Part shown: in pieces, positions 1 through 7,666 of the stretch
Layout: every line of letters begins with the position of its first letter
Position numbering within the stretch: position 1 is the first letter of the stretch
Source: Xanthomonas citri pv. mangiferaeindicae
Lineage (GTDB): Bacteria > Pseudomonadota > Gammaproteobacteria > Xanthomonadales > Xanthomonadaceae
Assembly (NCBI GenBank): GCA_002240395.1
Contig: CP016836.1
Coordinates: 2,976,001 to 3,040,000, forward strand
Reading direction: 5' to 3'
Length of the DNA: 64,000 nucleotides
Notes under the pieces: generated by a model
The model's input: the letters and a program-made list of their open reading frames with translations, nothing else
What the model was told of the DNA's origin: nothing
Databases searched by the model: none
Program-made: the position numbers and the translations under genes

Positions 1-195
1 GCTTACGCATCGCCCCGCGGCCGGGGCAAGCAGGGCCCTGTGGTATTTTGCGCGCCATCGTCGTGCCGTCCGTTGCACGCATTCCCGATCCGTGGTCACG
101 ACTGCGGCCGCCCAGGATCCGGCGCGGCTGCTGGCGATGCGCACGCGCGCGGCGTGCGCCGCGTCCTCCTTCCCCTTTCGTTGGTCCACCTGTCC

Positions 196-2403
196 GTGAA
201 ATTTTTCGTCTCCTGCGCCAAGGGCCTGGAATATCTGCTCGTCGATGAGGTGCTCGCGCTGGGCGCGGCCCAGGCCACCGCCACCGTCGCCGGGGTCAAT
301 GCCGAAGGCACGCTGCAGGACGCGCAGCGCGCGGTGCTGTGGTCGCGGCTCGCCAGCCGGGTGTTGTGGCCGATCGCCGATTACGCCTGCGAGCACGAGG
401 ACGCGCTGTACGCCGGCGCGCGCGCGGTCGACTGGGCGGCCCATCTCGATCCGTCGATGACGCTGGCGATCGATGCCCACGTTTCGGGCAGTGCGATCAC
501 CCACGCGCGCTACGCCGCGCAGCGGGTCAAGGATGCGATCGTCGACAGCTTGCGTGAGGCCACCGGTGCGCGCCCGGATGTCGATGTCGAGGCGCCGGAC
601 CTGCGCCTGAGCCTGGTGGTGCGCAAGGGGCGCGCGCTGCTCTCGGTGGACCTGGGGGGCGGGCCGTTGCACCGCCGCGGCTGGCGCCGCGCCCAGGGCG
701 AGGCGCCGCTGAAGGAAAACCTCGCCGCCGCGGTGCTGATGCGCGGCGGCTGGCCGGCGCTGTATGCCGCGGGCGGCGCGTTGCTCGATCCGATGTGCGG
801 CAGCGGCACGCTGCTGATCGAAGGTGCGTTGATGGCCGCCGATGTCGCGCCGGGCCTGGCCCGTGACGGCGGCGCGGCGACTGCCGGCCGGGCGCCGAGT
901 CGCTGGCACGGCTTCGATGCCGCCTATTGGCGGACCCTGTGTGACGAGGCCTTGGCGCGCGAGCGCAGCGGCCGCGAGGGCCTGCGCAAGGCGTTCTTCG
1001 GCCGTGATCTCGACCCGCACGCGATCCATGCCGCCCGCGAGAACGCCACCGCCGCCGGGCTGCGCGACGCGATCGACTGGCAGGTCGGCGACGTCGTCGC
1101 CCTGCAGGCGCCGCCGTCGTCCGCGCTGTCCGACGATGCCGCACCGAACGACGCCGCGCCGCGCGGCCTGGTCGTCTGCAATCCGCCCTACGACGCGCGC
1201 CTGGCCGCCGATGCTGCGCTCTACCGCAGCCTCGGCAATGCGCTGGCGCGCGCGGTGCCGGACTGGCGCGCGAGCCTGCTGTGCGGCGATGCCGAACTTG
1301 CGCACGCGACCGGTCTGCGCGCGAAGAAGAAGTATCAGGTGTTCAACGGCGCGCTCGAGTGCAGCCTGATCGTCTGCGATCCGGTGCGCCCGCCCCAGCG
1401 CGAGGCCGACGACGCGCCGCAGGTGCTGAGCGAGGGCGCGACGATGGTCGCCAACCGCCTGCGCAAGAACCTGCGCAGGTTCAAGGCCTGGCGCGAGCGC
1501 GAAGCGGTGACCTGTTATCGCGTCTACGATGCCGACCTGCCCGAGTACGCGGCCGCGATCGACGTCTACATCCAGTCCGCATCCGATCCGGGTGCCGACG
1601 GCACGCCGCTGTGGCTGCACGTCCAGGAGTACGCCGCGCCGGCTGAGATTCCCGAAGCCACGACCCGGCGCCGCTTCGGCGACGTGCTGAACGCGGCCCG
1701 CGAGGTGTTCCGCATTCCGCGCGAGCGCATCGCGATCAAGACCCGCAGCCGCGGCAAGGGCGGCAGTAAGTACGGCCGCCTCGACGCGCGCCATGCGTTC
1801 ATGCTGGTCGACGAGGGCCAGGTACGTCTGCGCGTGAACCTGTTCGACTATCTCGACACCGGGCTGTTCCTCGACCATCGCCCGATGCGCCTGCGCATCG
1901 CGGAAGAAGCGGCGGACACGCGCTTTCTCAACCTGTTCGGCTACACCGGGGCTGCGACTGTGCATGCGGCGGCCGGCGGCGCGCGCACGACCACGACTGT
2001 CGATCTGTCGGCGACCTACCTGCAATGGTGCGCGGACAATCTTGCCGCCAACGGCATGGGCGGCGCCCGGCATCGACTGGTGCAGGCCGACGCGCTGCAG
2101 TGGCTGGAAGCCGAGACCGCGCAGTACGACCTGATCTTCTGCGACCCGCCAACGTTCTCCAACTCGGCGCGGGCGAAGGATTTCGACATCCAGCGCGAGC
2201 ACGTGCGGCTGCTGCGCGCGGCCGTCGCGCGGCTGGCGCCGGGTGGCGCGCTGTATTTCTCCAACAACTTCCGTCGGTTCCGGCTCGACACCGAGGCGGT
2301 GGCCGCGTTCGCGCACTGCGAGGACATCACCCCGGCGACGATCGCGCCCGACTTCGAGCGCAACCCGCGCATCCACCGCGCCTGGCGCTTGACCGCGCGC
2401 TGA
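196..2403 (+). CDS. rlmKL: Bifunctional 23S rRNA methyltransferase RlmKL
   Basis: Cytoplasmic SAM-dependent enzyme. The N-terminal half (THUMP plus RlmL methyltransferase) makes m2G2445 and the C-terminal half (RlmK) makes m7G2069 of 23S rRNA in the E. coli enzyme. Visible motifs are DPMCGSGT at about residues 198-205, NPPY at 329-332 and DPPTFSNS at about 650-657, one catalytic loop per methyltransferase domain. The 735 residues compare with about 700 in E. coli. I chose GTG 196 because homology begins there (VKFFVSCAKGLEYLL matches the RlmL N-terminus). An open frame runs back to 40, but that part is Arg/Pro-rich and non-homologous. No strong ribosome binding site is visible. Function is confident; the exact start is less so. 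Confidence 0.93.
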   Translation: MKFFVSCAKGLEYLLVDEVLALGAAQATATVAGVNAEGTLQDAQRAVLWSRLASRVLWPIADYACEHEDALYAGARAVDWAAHLDPSMTLAIDAHVSGSAITHARYAAQRVKDAIVDSLREATGARPDVDVEAPDLRLSLVVRKGRALLSVDLGGGPLHRRGWRRAQGEAPLKENLAAAVLMRGGWPALYAAGGALLDPMCGSGTLLIEGALMAADVAPGLARDGGAATAGRAPSRWHGFDAAYWRTLCDEALARERSGREGLRKAFFGRDLDPHAIHAARENATAAGLRDAIDWQVGDVVALQAPPSSALSDDAAPNDAAPRGLVVCNPPYDARLAADAALYRSLGNALARAVPDWRASLLCGDAELAHATGLRAKKKYQVFNGALECSLIVCDPVRPPQREADDAPQVLSEGATMVANRLRKNLRRFKAWREREAVTCYRVYDADLPEYAAAIDVYIQSASDPGADGTPLWLHVQEYAAPAEIPEATTRRRFGDVLNAAREVFRIPRERIAIKTRSRGKGGSKYGRLDARHAFMLVDEGQVRLRVNLFDYLDTGLFLDHRPMRLRIAEEAADTRFLNLFGYTGAATVHAAAGGARTTTTVDLSATYLQWCADNLAANGMGGARHRLVQADALQWLEAETAQYDLIFCDPPTFSNSARAKDFDIQREHVRLLRAAVARLAPGGALYFSNNFRRFRLDTEAVAAFAHCEDITPATIAPDFERNPRIHRAWRLTAR

Positions 2404-2594
2404 CGCAGCCGGGCGTGCGATCGCGCCCGGTCCTGGGCCGTTGCGATGCGGGGCGGGGCGGGGTGGATCTGGCCATGACGACGATCAGACGCGCTGCATC
2501 AGGTGCCCACGGAAACCTGCGTTCCATCCACGCCGGTGGAATCGGCCTGTCGCACCCGCATCGTGTGCGCTCAGACCTCGTTCGGAGCTTCCCG

Positions 2595-3449
2595 ATGACC
2601 GCCTCCTCCCAGACCGCCCGCGTCGTGCGCACCGTGCGCGGCATGCCCGCCAGCGATGGCGCCGGCGTCAAGCTCACCCGCGTCATCGGCACGCCGCAGT
2701 TGCCCGATCTCGATCCGTTCCTGATGCTCGACGAGTTCGGCACCGATCGCGCCGAGGACTACCTGGCCGGCTTCCCCGACCACCCGCATCGCGGCTTCGA
2801 GACCGTGACCTACATGCTCGACGGGCGCATGCGCCATCGCGACAACCACGGCAACGAGGGCCTGCTCGTCCCCGGCAGCGTGCAGTGGATGACCGCGGGA
2901 CGCGGCCTGGTGCATTCGGAAATGCCCGAACAGCAGGCCGGACGCATGCGCGGCTTCCAACTGTGGGTGAACCTGCCCGCGCGCGAGAAAATGACCGCGC
3001 CGCGCTACCAGGAGTTCGCGCCCGACCGGTTGCCGGTGGTCGAGCCTGCGCCCGGCGTGACGGTCAAGCTCATCGCCGGCTGCGTGGACGGCACCGCCGG
3101 CCCGATCGCGCAGCCGGCGACCGAGCCGCTGTATCTGGACATCGCGCTGGCGCCGGGCAGCGCCTGGGCGTTCGACCTGCCCGACGGCCACAACGTCTTC
3201 GCCTACGTCTACGAAGGCCAGACGACGGTGGGTGAGGGCGAGGAGATGCGCCCGCTCGTCGCGCAGGAGCTGGGCGTGCTCGGCGGTGGCGCGCGGCTGC
3301 AACTGCGCGCTGGTGAGGAGGGCGCGAAGCTGATCGTCGTGGGCGGCCGTCCGCTGCGCGAGCCGGTGGCCCGCCACGGCCCCTTCGTGATGAACACGCG
3401 CGAAGAACTGATGCAGGCCTTCGTGGATTTCCAGGAAGGCCGGTTCTAG
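2595..3449 (+). CDS. Pirin family protein (cupin fold)
   Basis: 284-residue bicupin of the pirin family; some members are quercetin dioxygenases or redox-sensing regulators. The N-terminal cupin carries the metal-ligand signature HPHRGFE and, about 45 residues later, HSEMP, supplying the usual three His and one Glu. A second cupin-like half follows. ATG 2595 is the first start consistent with the family N-terminus; the frame is open much further upstream only because it shadows rlmKL. The TAG stop sits in the centre of a perfect 20-bp palindrome. Substrate cannot be told from sequence. Confidence 0.88.
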   Translation: MTASSQTARVVRTVRGMPASDGAGVKLTRVIGTPQLPDLDPFLMLDEFGTDRAEDYLAGFPDHPHRGFETVTYMLDGRMRHRDNHGNEGLLVPGSVQWMTAGRGLVHSEMPEQQAGRMRGFQLWVNLPAREKMTAPRYQEFAPDRLPVVEPAPGVTVKLIAGCVDGTAGPIAQPATEPLYLDIALAPGSAWAFDLPDGHNVFAYVYEGQTTVGEGEEMRPLVAQELGVLGGGARLQLRAGEEGAKLIVVGGRPLREPVARHGPFVMNTREELMQAFVDFQEGRF

Positions 3450-3492
3450 AACCGGCCCCGTGCACGTCCGCCTCAATTGCCGAGGCGGACGT
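3438..3492. terminator. Two consecutive hairpins between convergent genes
   Basis: A perfect 20-bp palindrome (3438-3457) has the pirin TAG stop at its centre. It is followed by an 11-bp stem (3464-3474 with 3482-3492, loop of 7) that covers the last codons and stop of the leftward gene. Neither has a good T-tract, so termination in either direction is an inference from position between convergent genes. Confidence 0.5.
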
Positions 3493-3925
3493 CGGCGAAC
3501 TCCAGTTGTTCGACCTGGCGCAACGTGCGCGCCAGCTGCGCCGGGTCGTCGGCACGCACGATGATGTGGGCGTAGTGGCCCGAGGCCAGCTCCAGCAGCG
3601 TCTCGCGCACGATGGCGCTGGTCAGGTCGTTCTGCGGCGCATGCCACCATGCCGACAGTCCGTCGATGCGGACCGGCTGGCCGATCCGCTCGCCACGGCG
3701 CGGCCGGAACGTCGGCGTGCGCCCGATCGCCACCGCGAACGGCTGACGCTGGGTGTCGAACTCGATCGCGCGGCAGAACACGAAATCCTCGCTCTCCTGC
3801 ACGCTCCATTGCACGTTGGCGATGACCGGCAACTGCGGGCAGGCGCTGGCGGTCTCGGCGTGCGCGGCGGCGGCGCCGCAGCACAATGCGCCAAGCAACG
3901 TCAGCGTTCGGATGCGATGCATCAT
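3473..3925 (-). CDS. Small secreted protein of unknown function
   Basis: 150 residues beginning with a typical Sec signal: Met-Met-His-Arg, a hydrophobic Leu/Ala/Cys core, then an AHA-type cleavage site near residue 23. The mature part has no motif I recognise. Near its end is a stretch (YAHIIVRADDPAQLARTLRQ) that looks like one alpha/beta unit. Start chosen at the first of two adjacent ATGs because it gives a good signal peptide. Probably periplasmic and apparently monocistronic. Confidence 0.7.
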   Translation of the reverse strand: MMHRIRTLTLLGALCCGAAAAHAETASACPQLPVIANVQWSVQESEDFVFCRAIEFDTQRQPFAVAIGRTPTFRPRRGERIGQPVRIDGLSAWWHAPQNDLTSAIVRETLLELASGHYAHIIVRADDPAQLARTLRQVEQLEFADVRLGN

Positions 3926-4109
3926 CGGCTCCCTGTATGACCTGGGCAGACCATAGCGCAGGGGCCGGCGGGCGAGTATCGGAAACGAAGAGAACCCGCG
4001 TCGGATTGCGGCGCATCCACAGATCGGAGACCTGCGCGTCTTCCGATGGTCCGCACTGTGGCGGTCAAGATCGCGCGTTGGCGACAGGCCTGCGCCGGCC
4101 GATCGCCCG

Positions 4110-4616
4110 TCACTCGTTGCATAGCCCGGCGCGCCAGGCCGCGAGCTTGGCGTCGAATCGCAGCGCCGCATGCGCCGGGCTCGTCGAGGGCAGCCGCGCC
4201 AGGTCCGGGACGCGCGGCAGTGCCGGCAGCACGTGTCGGCGGAACAGGGTCTGCGCGGCGCTTCCGTTGAAACGGATGCGGTCGATGCCCGGATGGGCCG
4301 CCAGCAGGCCGGCAATGTCGTTGGCAACGACACTGCCGGCCTCGATCCGGGCATCCAGGCTGCCGGGACGCACGCATTCGCCAGCGACGTCCCACAAGGC
4401 GATCCCCGCCTGTTGCAGACGCGCCAGTCGCTGCGCATAGGGCAGCTCGGGCCCGGCGTCGAACAGGACGCCCATGATCGGCCAGAACAGGTTGCGCGGA
4501 TGCGCGTAGTAGCGGCCCGCGTCCAGCGAGGCCACGCCCGGCATGCTGCCGAGCACCAGCACCCGGGCGCCGGGGCCGACGACGGGGGCAAAGCTGCGGA
4601 GTACCGGATCTGGCAT
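4110..4616 (-). CDS. DNA-deoxyinosine (hypoxanthine) glycosylase, uracil-DNA glycosylase superfamily
   Basis: 168 residues, the usual length for TIGR04274-type hypoxanthine-DNA glycosylases, which remove deaminated adenine from DNA. Recognisable blocks are VLVLGSMPG near residues 19-27 (motif-1-like), YYAHPRNLFWPIMG (the family hallmark), GIALWDVAGECVRPGSLDA and IRFNGSAA near the middle. It starts at ATG 4616; an upstream extension would be unlike the family. The 184 bp between it and the small secreted gene on its left carry nothing I can identify. Confidence 0.85.
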   Translation of the reverse strand: MPDPVLRSFAPVVGPGARVLVLGSMPGVASLDAGRYYAHPRNLFWPIMGVLFDAGPELPYAQRLARLQQAGIALWDVAGECVRPGSLDARIEAGSVVANDIAGLLAAHPGIDRIRFNGSAAQTLFRRHVLPALPRVPDLARLPSTSPAHAALRFDAKLAAWRAGLCNE

Positions 4617-4764
4617 CGGGACAGATGGGGGGCGGGGTCCGCATGCTGCCACGTCCGGGATGGTGTCCGGGCACCTGGGGTCGACCCGGGCTGGGGTCGG
4701 CCCCGGATTGCCCTGGCCGGGCCGGTCGCCGAGGGTGGCGCTATCCCGTCGCGAGCCTGCCGCC

Positions 4765-6363
4765 ATGGTCAACGCCATCTCATCGCTCTCCAGCCACGCT
4801 TCCGCCGGTGCCGGCAGCGACTACGCTGTGCGTCCCGGCGATACGCTGTCGGCAATCGCGCAGCAGCACGGTGTCAGCCTCGATGCGCTGCTGGCCGCCA
4901 ATCCCCAGGTCCGCGATCCGGACCGAATCGCCGGCGGCCAGACGCTGTCGATTCCCGAGCCGGTCGCCGGGACCGCGGCGCCGGCGGCGCATGCCAACTC
5001 CGAGCCGTTGTCGAGCGTGCACCCGAGCATCCGTGCGCAGTTGCCGGCCGCCAACGACAGTGGCGCCGGCTGGATGGCCATCGCCGAGCGCGAGCTGGGG
5101 CAGGCCGAGGTCTCGGGCACGCGGGCGAACCCGCGGATCATGGAATACCACGCTGCGTCCGGTTTCTGGGGCAAGGACGACAGCGGCCGCGACAACGCCT
5201 GGTGCGGTTCGTTCGTCGCCTTCGTGATGAAGCAAGCAGGCCACCCGATCGCCAACGAGGCCTACCGCGCGCGCGAGTGGGCGAACTGGGGCGAGGCGGT
5301 GCCGCGCGCCGATATCCAGCGCGGCGACGTGGTCGTGTTCCCGAACCATGTCGGCTTCGTCGACCGGGTCGAGGGCAACACCGTGCACCTGCTCGGCGGC
5401 AATCAGAGCAATGCGGTCAACGTGGCCCCGTACGACCTGGGCAACGCGATCGCGATCCGGCGTCCCAGCGGGGCGCCGATCGCGCAGTCGCCGACGCCGG
5501 ACGCCACAGGGCCCGCGCCCGATCCATCGCCGGCCCCGCGCGGCGGCCAAGTCACGGTGGTCGCGGGCGACACCCTGTCGGGCATCGCGCGTCGTCACGA
5601 CGTCGGGCTCGATGCACTGCTGGCGGCCAATCCGCGCTTCGCCGCCGCGCCCGACCGGATCCATCCGGGCGACACGGTTGCATTGCCGGCAGGGGCGAGC
5701 ACCACGGTGACCGTGCGCGACGGCGACACCCTGTCGGGGATCGCCGGGCGGCATGGCGTTGGCCTGCCGGCGCTGCTGCAGGCCAATCCGCACCTGGCGG
5801 CGAACCCGGACCTCATCCATCCCGGGCAGTTCGTCCGCGTGCCCAGCGGCGCGGTGTCCACGTCGTCCACCGCCACCGCGTCCGGCGCGGATCCGACGGC
5901 GACGGCGGGTGAGGGGGGGGCAAGCGCCCGCGCGCAGGGCCGCGATACCGTCATCACCCATGCCGATGGCACGGTCGAGACCCGCAGCGGCGGCACGCTG
6001 GCCTGGCGTAACCACAATCCCGGCAATATCCGCGCCGGCGATTTTGCCAACGCCCATGGCGCGCTCGGCACCGGGCCGGGCGGCTTTGCGGTCTTCCCGG
6101 ACCGCGCCACCGGCGAACGCGCCATCGGTGCGCTGCTGCAGGGGCCGAGCTATCGCAATCTGAGCATCAACGACGCGATCCATCGCTACGCGCCGCCGGT
6201 GGAGAACGACACCAACGCCTACCAACGGACCATCGAACGCCTGACCGGGCTCGATAGCGGCCGCAGCATCGCCAGTCTGTCGGCCGCCGAGCTCTCGCGC
6301 GTGGTCGGTGCGATCCAGGTGGTCGAGGGCTGGCAGGAAGGCCGCGTGACCCGCACGCCATGA
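4765..6363 (+). CDS. LysM / CHAP-like / LysM-LysM / phage-type C-terminal fusion, peptidoglycan-active
   Basis: 532-residue mosaic. LysM modules lie at about 19-63, 263-308 and 314-359. Between the first and second is a Cys-His hydrolase-like domain (about 102-232; NAWCGSF with Cys147, FPNHVGF with His195) resembling TIGR02594/CHAP amidases. The C-terminal 130 residues (NHNPGNIRAGDF, GFAVFPDRATGERAI) resemble domains of phage virion-associated or endolysin-like proteins. LysM binds GlcNAc polymers, so a cell-wall hydrolase is likely. No signal peptide is visible, so export would need lysis, holin-like release or a non-Sec route. ATG 4765 precedes the first LysM directly. A G8 run lies in the Gly-rich linker near 5911 but the frame stays open. 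Confidence 0.75.
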   Translation: MVNAISSLSSHASAGAGSDYAVRPGDTLSAIAQQHGVSLDALLAANPQVRDPDRIAGGQTLSIPEPVAGTAAPAAHANSEPLSSVHPSIRAQLPAANDSGAGWMAIAERELGQAEVSGTRANPRIMEYHAASGFWGKDDSGRDNAWCGSFVAFVMKQAGHPIANEAYRAREWANWGEAVPRADIQRGDVVVFPNHVGFVDRVEGNTVHLLGGNQSNAVNVAPYDLGNAIAIRRPSGAPIAQSPTPDATGPAPDPSPAPRGGQVTVVAGDTLSGIARRHDVGLDALLAANPRFAAAPDRIHPGDTVALPAGASTTVTVRDGDTLSGIAGRHGVGLPALLQANPHLAANPDLIHPGQFVRVPSGAVSTSSTATASGADPTATAGEGGASARAQGRDTVITHADGTVETRSGGTLAWRNHNPGNIRAGDFANAHGALGTGPGGFAVFPDRATGERAIGALLQGPSYRNLSINDAIHRYAPPVENDTNAYQRTIERLTGLDSGRSIASLSAAELSRVVGAIQVVEGWQEGRVTRTP

Positions 6364-6481
6364 CGGCGCTGCATGCGTTGCCGGCAGCCCGGCCGGTACA
6401 TGCGGCGCACCGCGGCCGGGATCTGGCGCAGCAGCGCGTCGGGCTCTAGGCTGGGCCATCGCCCCGTTCGGACCCCACCGC

Positions 6482-7369
6482 ATGGCCGTGCGCGACCGCA
6501 GATTCGTCTGGATGCTGGCCCTGGCCGGGCTCGTGGCGTGCGGGCAGCAGCCGGCCATGCCGACGCACGCACCGTCCGTGTCGCCGGCGTCCCCTGACGC
6601 CCCAGAGTCCGATTACGGCGCTGAGGCCGCGACCGATGCCGTCTCTGGGTCCGCAGATCGCGTGCGCTATCACCTCGAACCCGAGGTCTCGGTGCTCACT
6701 GGCCGGGTGGCGATGCGCGAGGAACGTGGCCCGCCCGGCTTCGGGGAATCGCCGGACGATCCGGTGGTGCGGGTGCCGGTGCTGCAGCTGGACGCGCCGA
6801 TCGAGGTCGAGGACGGCGCCACGACGCGGCGGGTCGACGCGTTGCAGCTCGCCGGCAGCGGCGCCAGCGGACTCGCGCCGGGATGTTGGCGTGTGCGCGG
6901 CACGTTGTTTGCCGCCGAGACTGGCCACCACTACACCGAGGTGCTGATCCAGGTCGCCGACAGTGCGCCTTCGGACGCCTGCCTGCCTGCCGGTGAAGAC
7001 ACCGCGTCTTGCCTGGCGGGCCCGTTCGACGCCGCGTGGCCGGCATTGCGCGATGCGCTCGCGCGGCGCGACTGCGCTGCGCTGGTCGCCCACGCCCGGC
7101 TGCCACTGCGCGCGCCGGGCCTGTTGGACGACGATCCGGTCCAGACCCTCGACCGCGCCGCGTTGCTGGCGGCGTGCCCGGCGTGGCTCGACGCCGATGC
7201 GGGCCTGCCACGGGCCTCGCGCCCGCTGGCCGACTACGCGGCCTCGCCCGACAGCGCAGCACCGGACTGGCGGATCGCGCCGGGCGTCGACGATCAGGCG
7301 CGCATCGGCGCGTTGCAATTCGCGCGCGAGTCCGGCTGCTGGCGCTGGACGGCGTACTACCGGCAGTAG
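6482..7369 (+). CDS. Lipoprotein with DUF4431-like N-terminal region
   Basis: 295 residues. The N-terminus has a basic start, a hydrophobic stretch and the lipobox LVAC (Cys at about 20), predicting a diacylated lipoprotein. After a Pro/Ala/Ser linker comes a segment (VSVLTGRVAMREERGPPGFGE followed by VLQLDAPIEVEDGA) that matches my memory of the DUF4431 beta-rich pattern. The second half has several Cys residues and no recognised domain. No operon partner is evident. Confidence 0.65.
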   Translation: MAVRDRRFVWMLALAGLVACGQQPAMPTHAPSVSPASPDAPESDYGAEAATDAVSGSADRVRYHLEPEVSVLTGRVAMREERGPPGFGESPDDPVVRVPVLQLDAPIEVEDGATTRRVDALQLAGSGASGLAPGCWRVRGTLFAAETGHHYTEVLIQVADSAPSDACLPAGEDTASCLAGPFDAAWPALRDALARRDCAALVAHARLPLRAPGLLDDDPVQTLDRAALLAACPAWLDADAGLPRASRPLADYAASPDSAAPDWRIAPGVDDQARIGALQFARESGCWRWTAYYRQ

Positions 7370-7666
7370 CGTCGCGGGGCGCGGCGGGGCGCCATCGCCC
7401 CGGTGGGGTGGCGGTCGGTGCAGACGCCATGGCGCATGGGATCGGATGCGGCGATTCCCGACCCGCGGCCGCGCAGTCGCCGGACGGCGCAAGGCTGCAC
7501 CGCACGGCAGGCTGTCGGCAGGCCAGTGCAGGACGCGCGGATGGAACAGGGCGAGAGTGCGATCGCCGGGCGGGGGGGCGGCGCCGACACCATTGATGGC
7601 GACAGCGGCCGCAGCGGCGGCAGATCGAGCCGGACCGAGGTCAGGCCGATACGCCCGTCTGTCGCG
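7370..7666. other. Intergenic stretch before comEC
   Basis: 297 bp of very high GC. The comEC frame remains open through it, but the translation is Arg/Gly/Ser-rich, unlike ComEC N-termini, so I treat it as non-coding. No tRNA, strong terminator or clear promoter was seen. Confidence 0.5.

Noticed and set aside
4046..5912. Long plus-strand frames overlapping the LysM gene and the glycosylase
   Set aside because: Out-of-frame Arg/Pro-rich translations; both real genes have domain support.
4765..6363. Type IV secretion antibacterial effector (XVIPCD type)
   Set aside because: I looked for the Gln-rich XVIPCD C-terminus common in Xanthomonadaceae effectors and did not find it.
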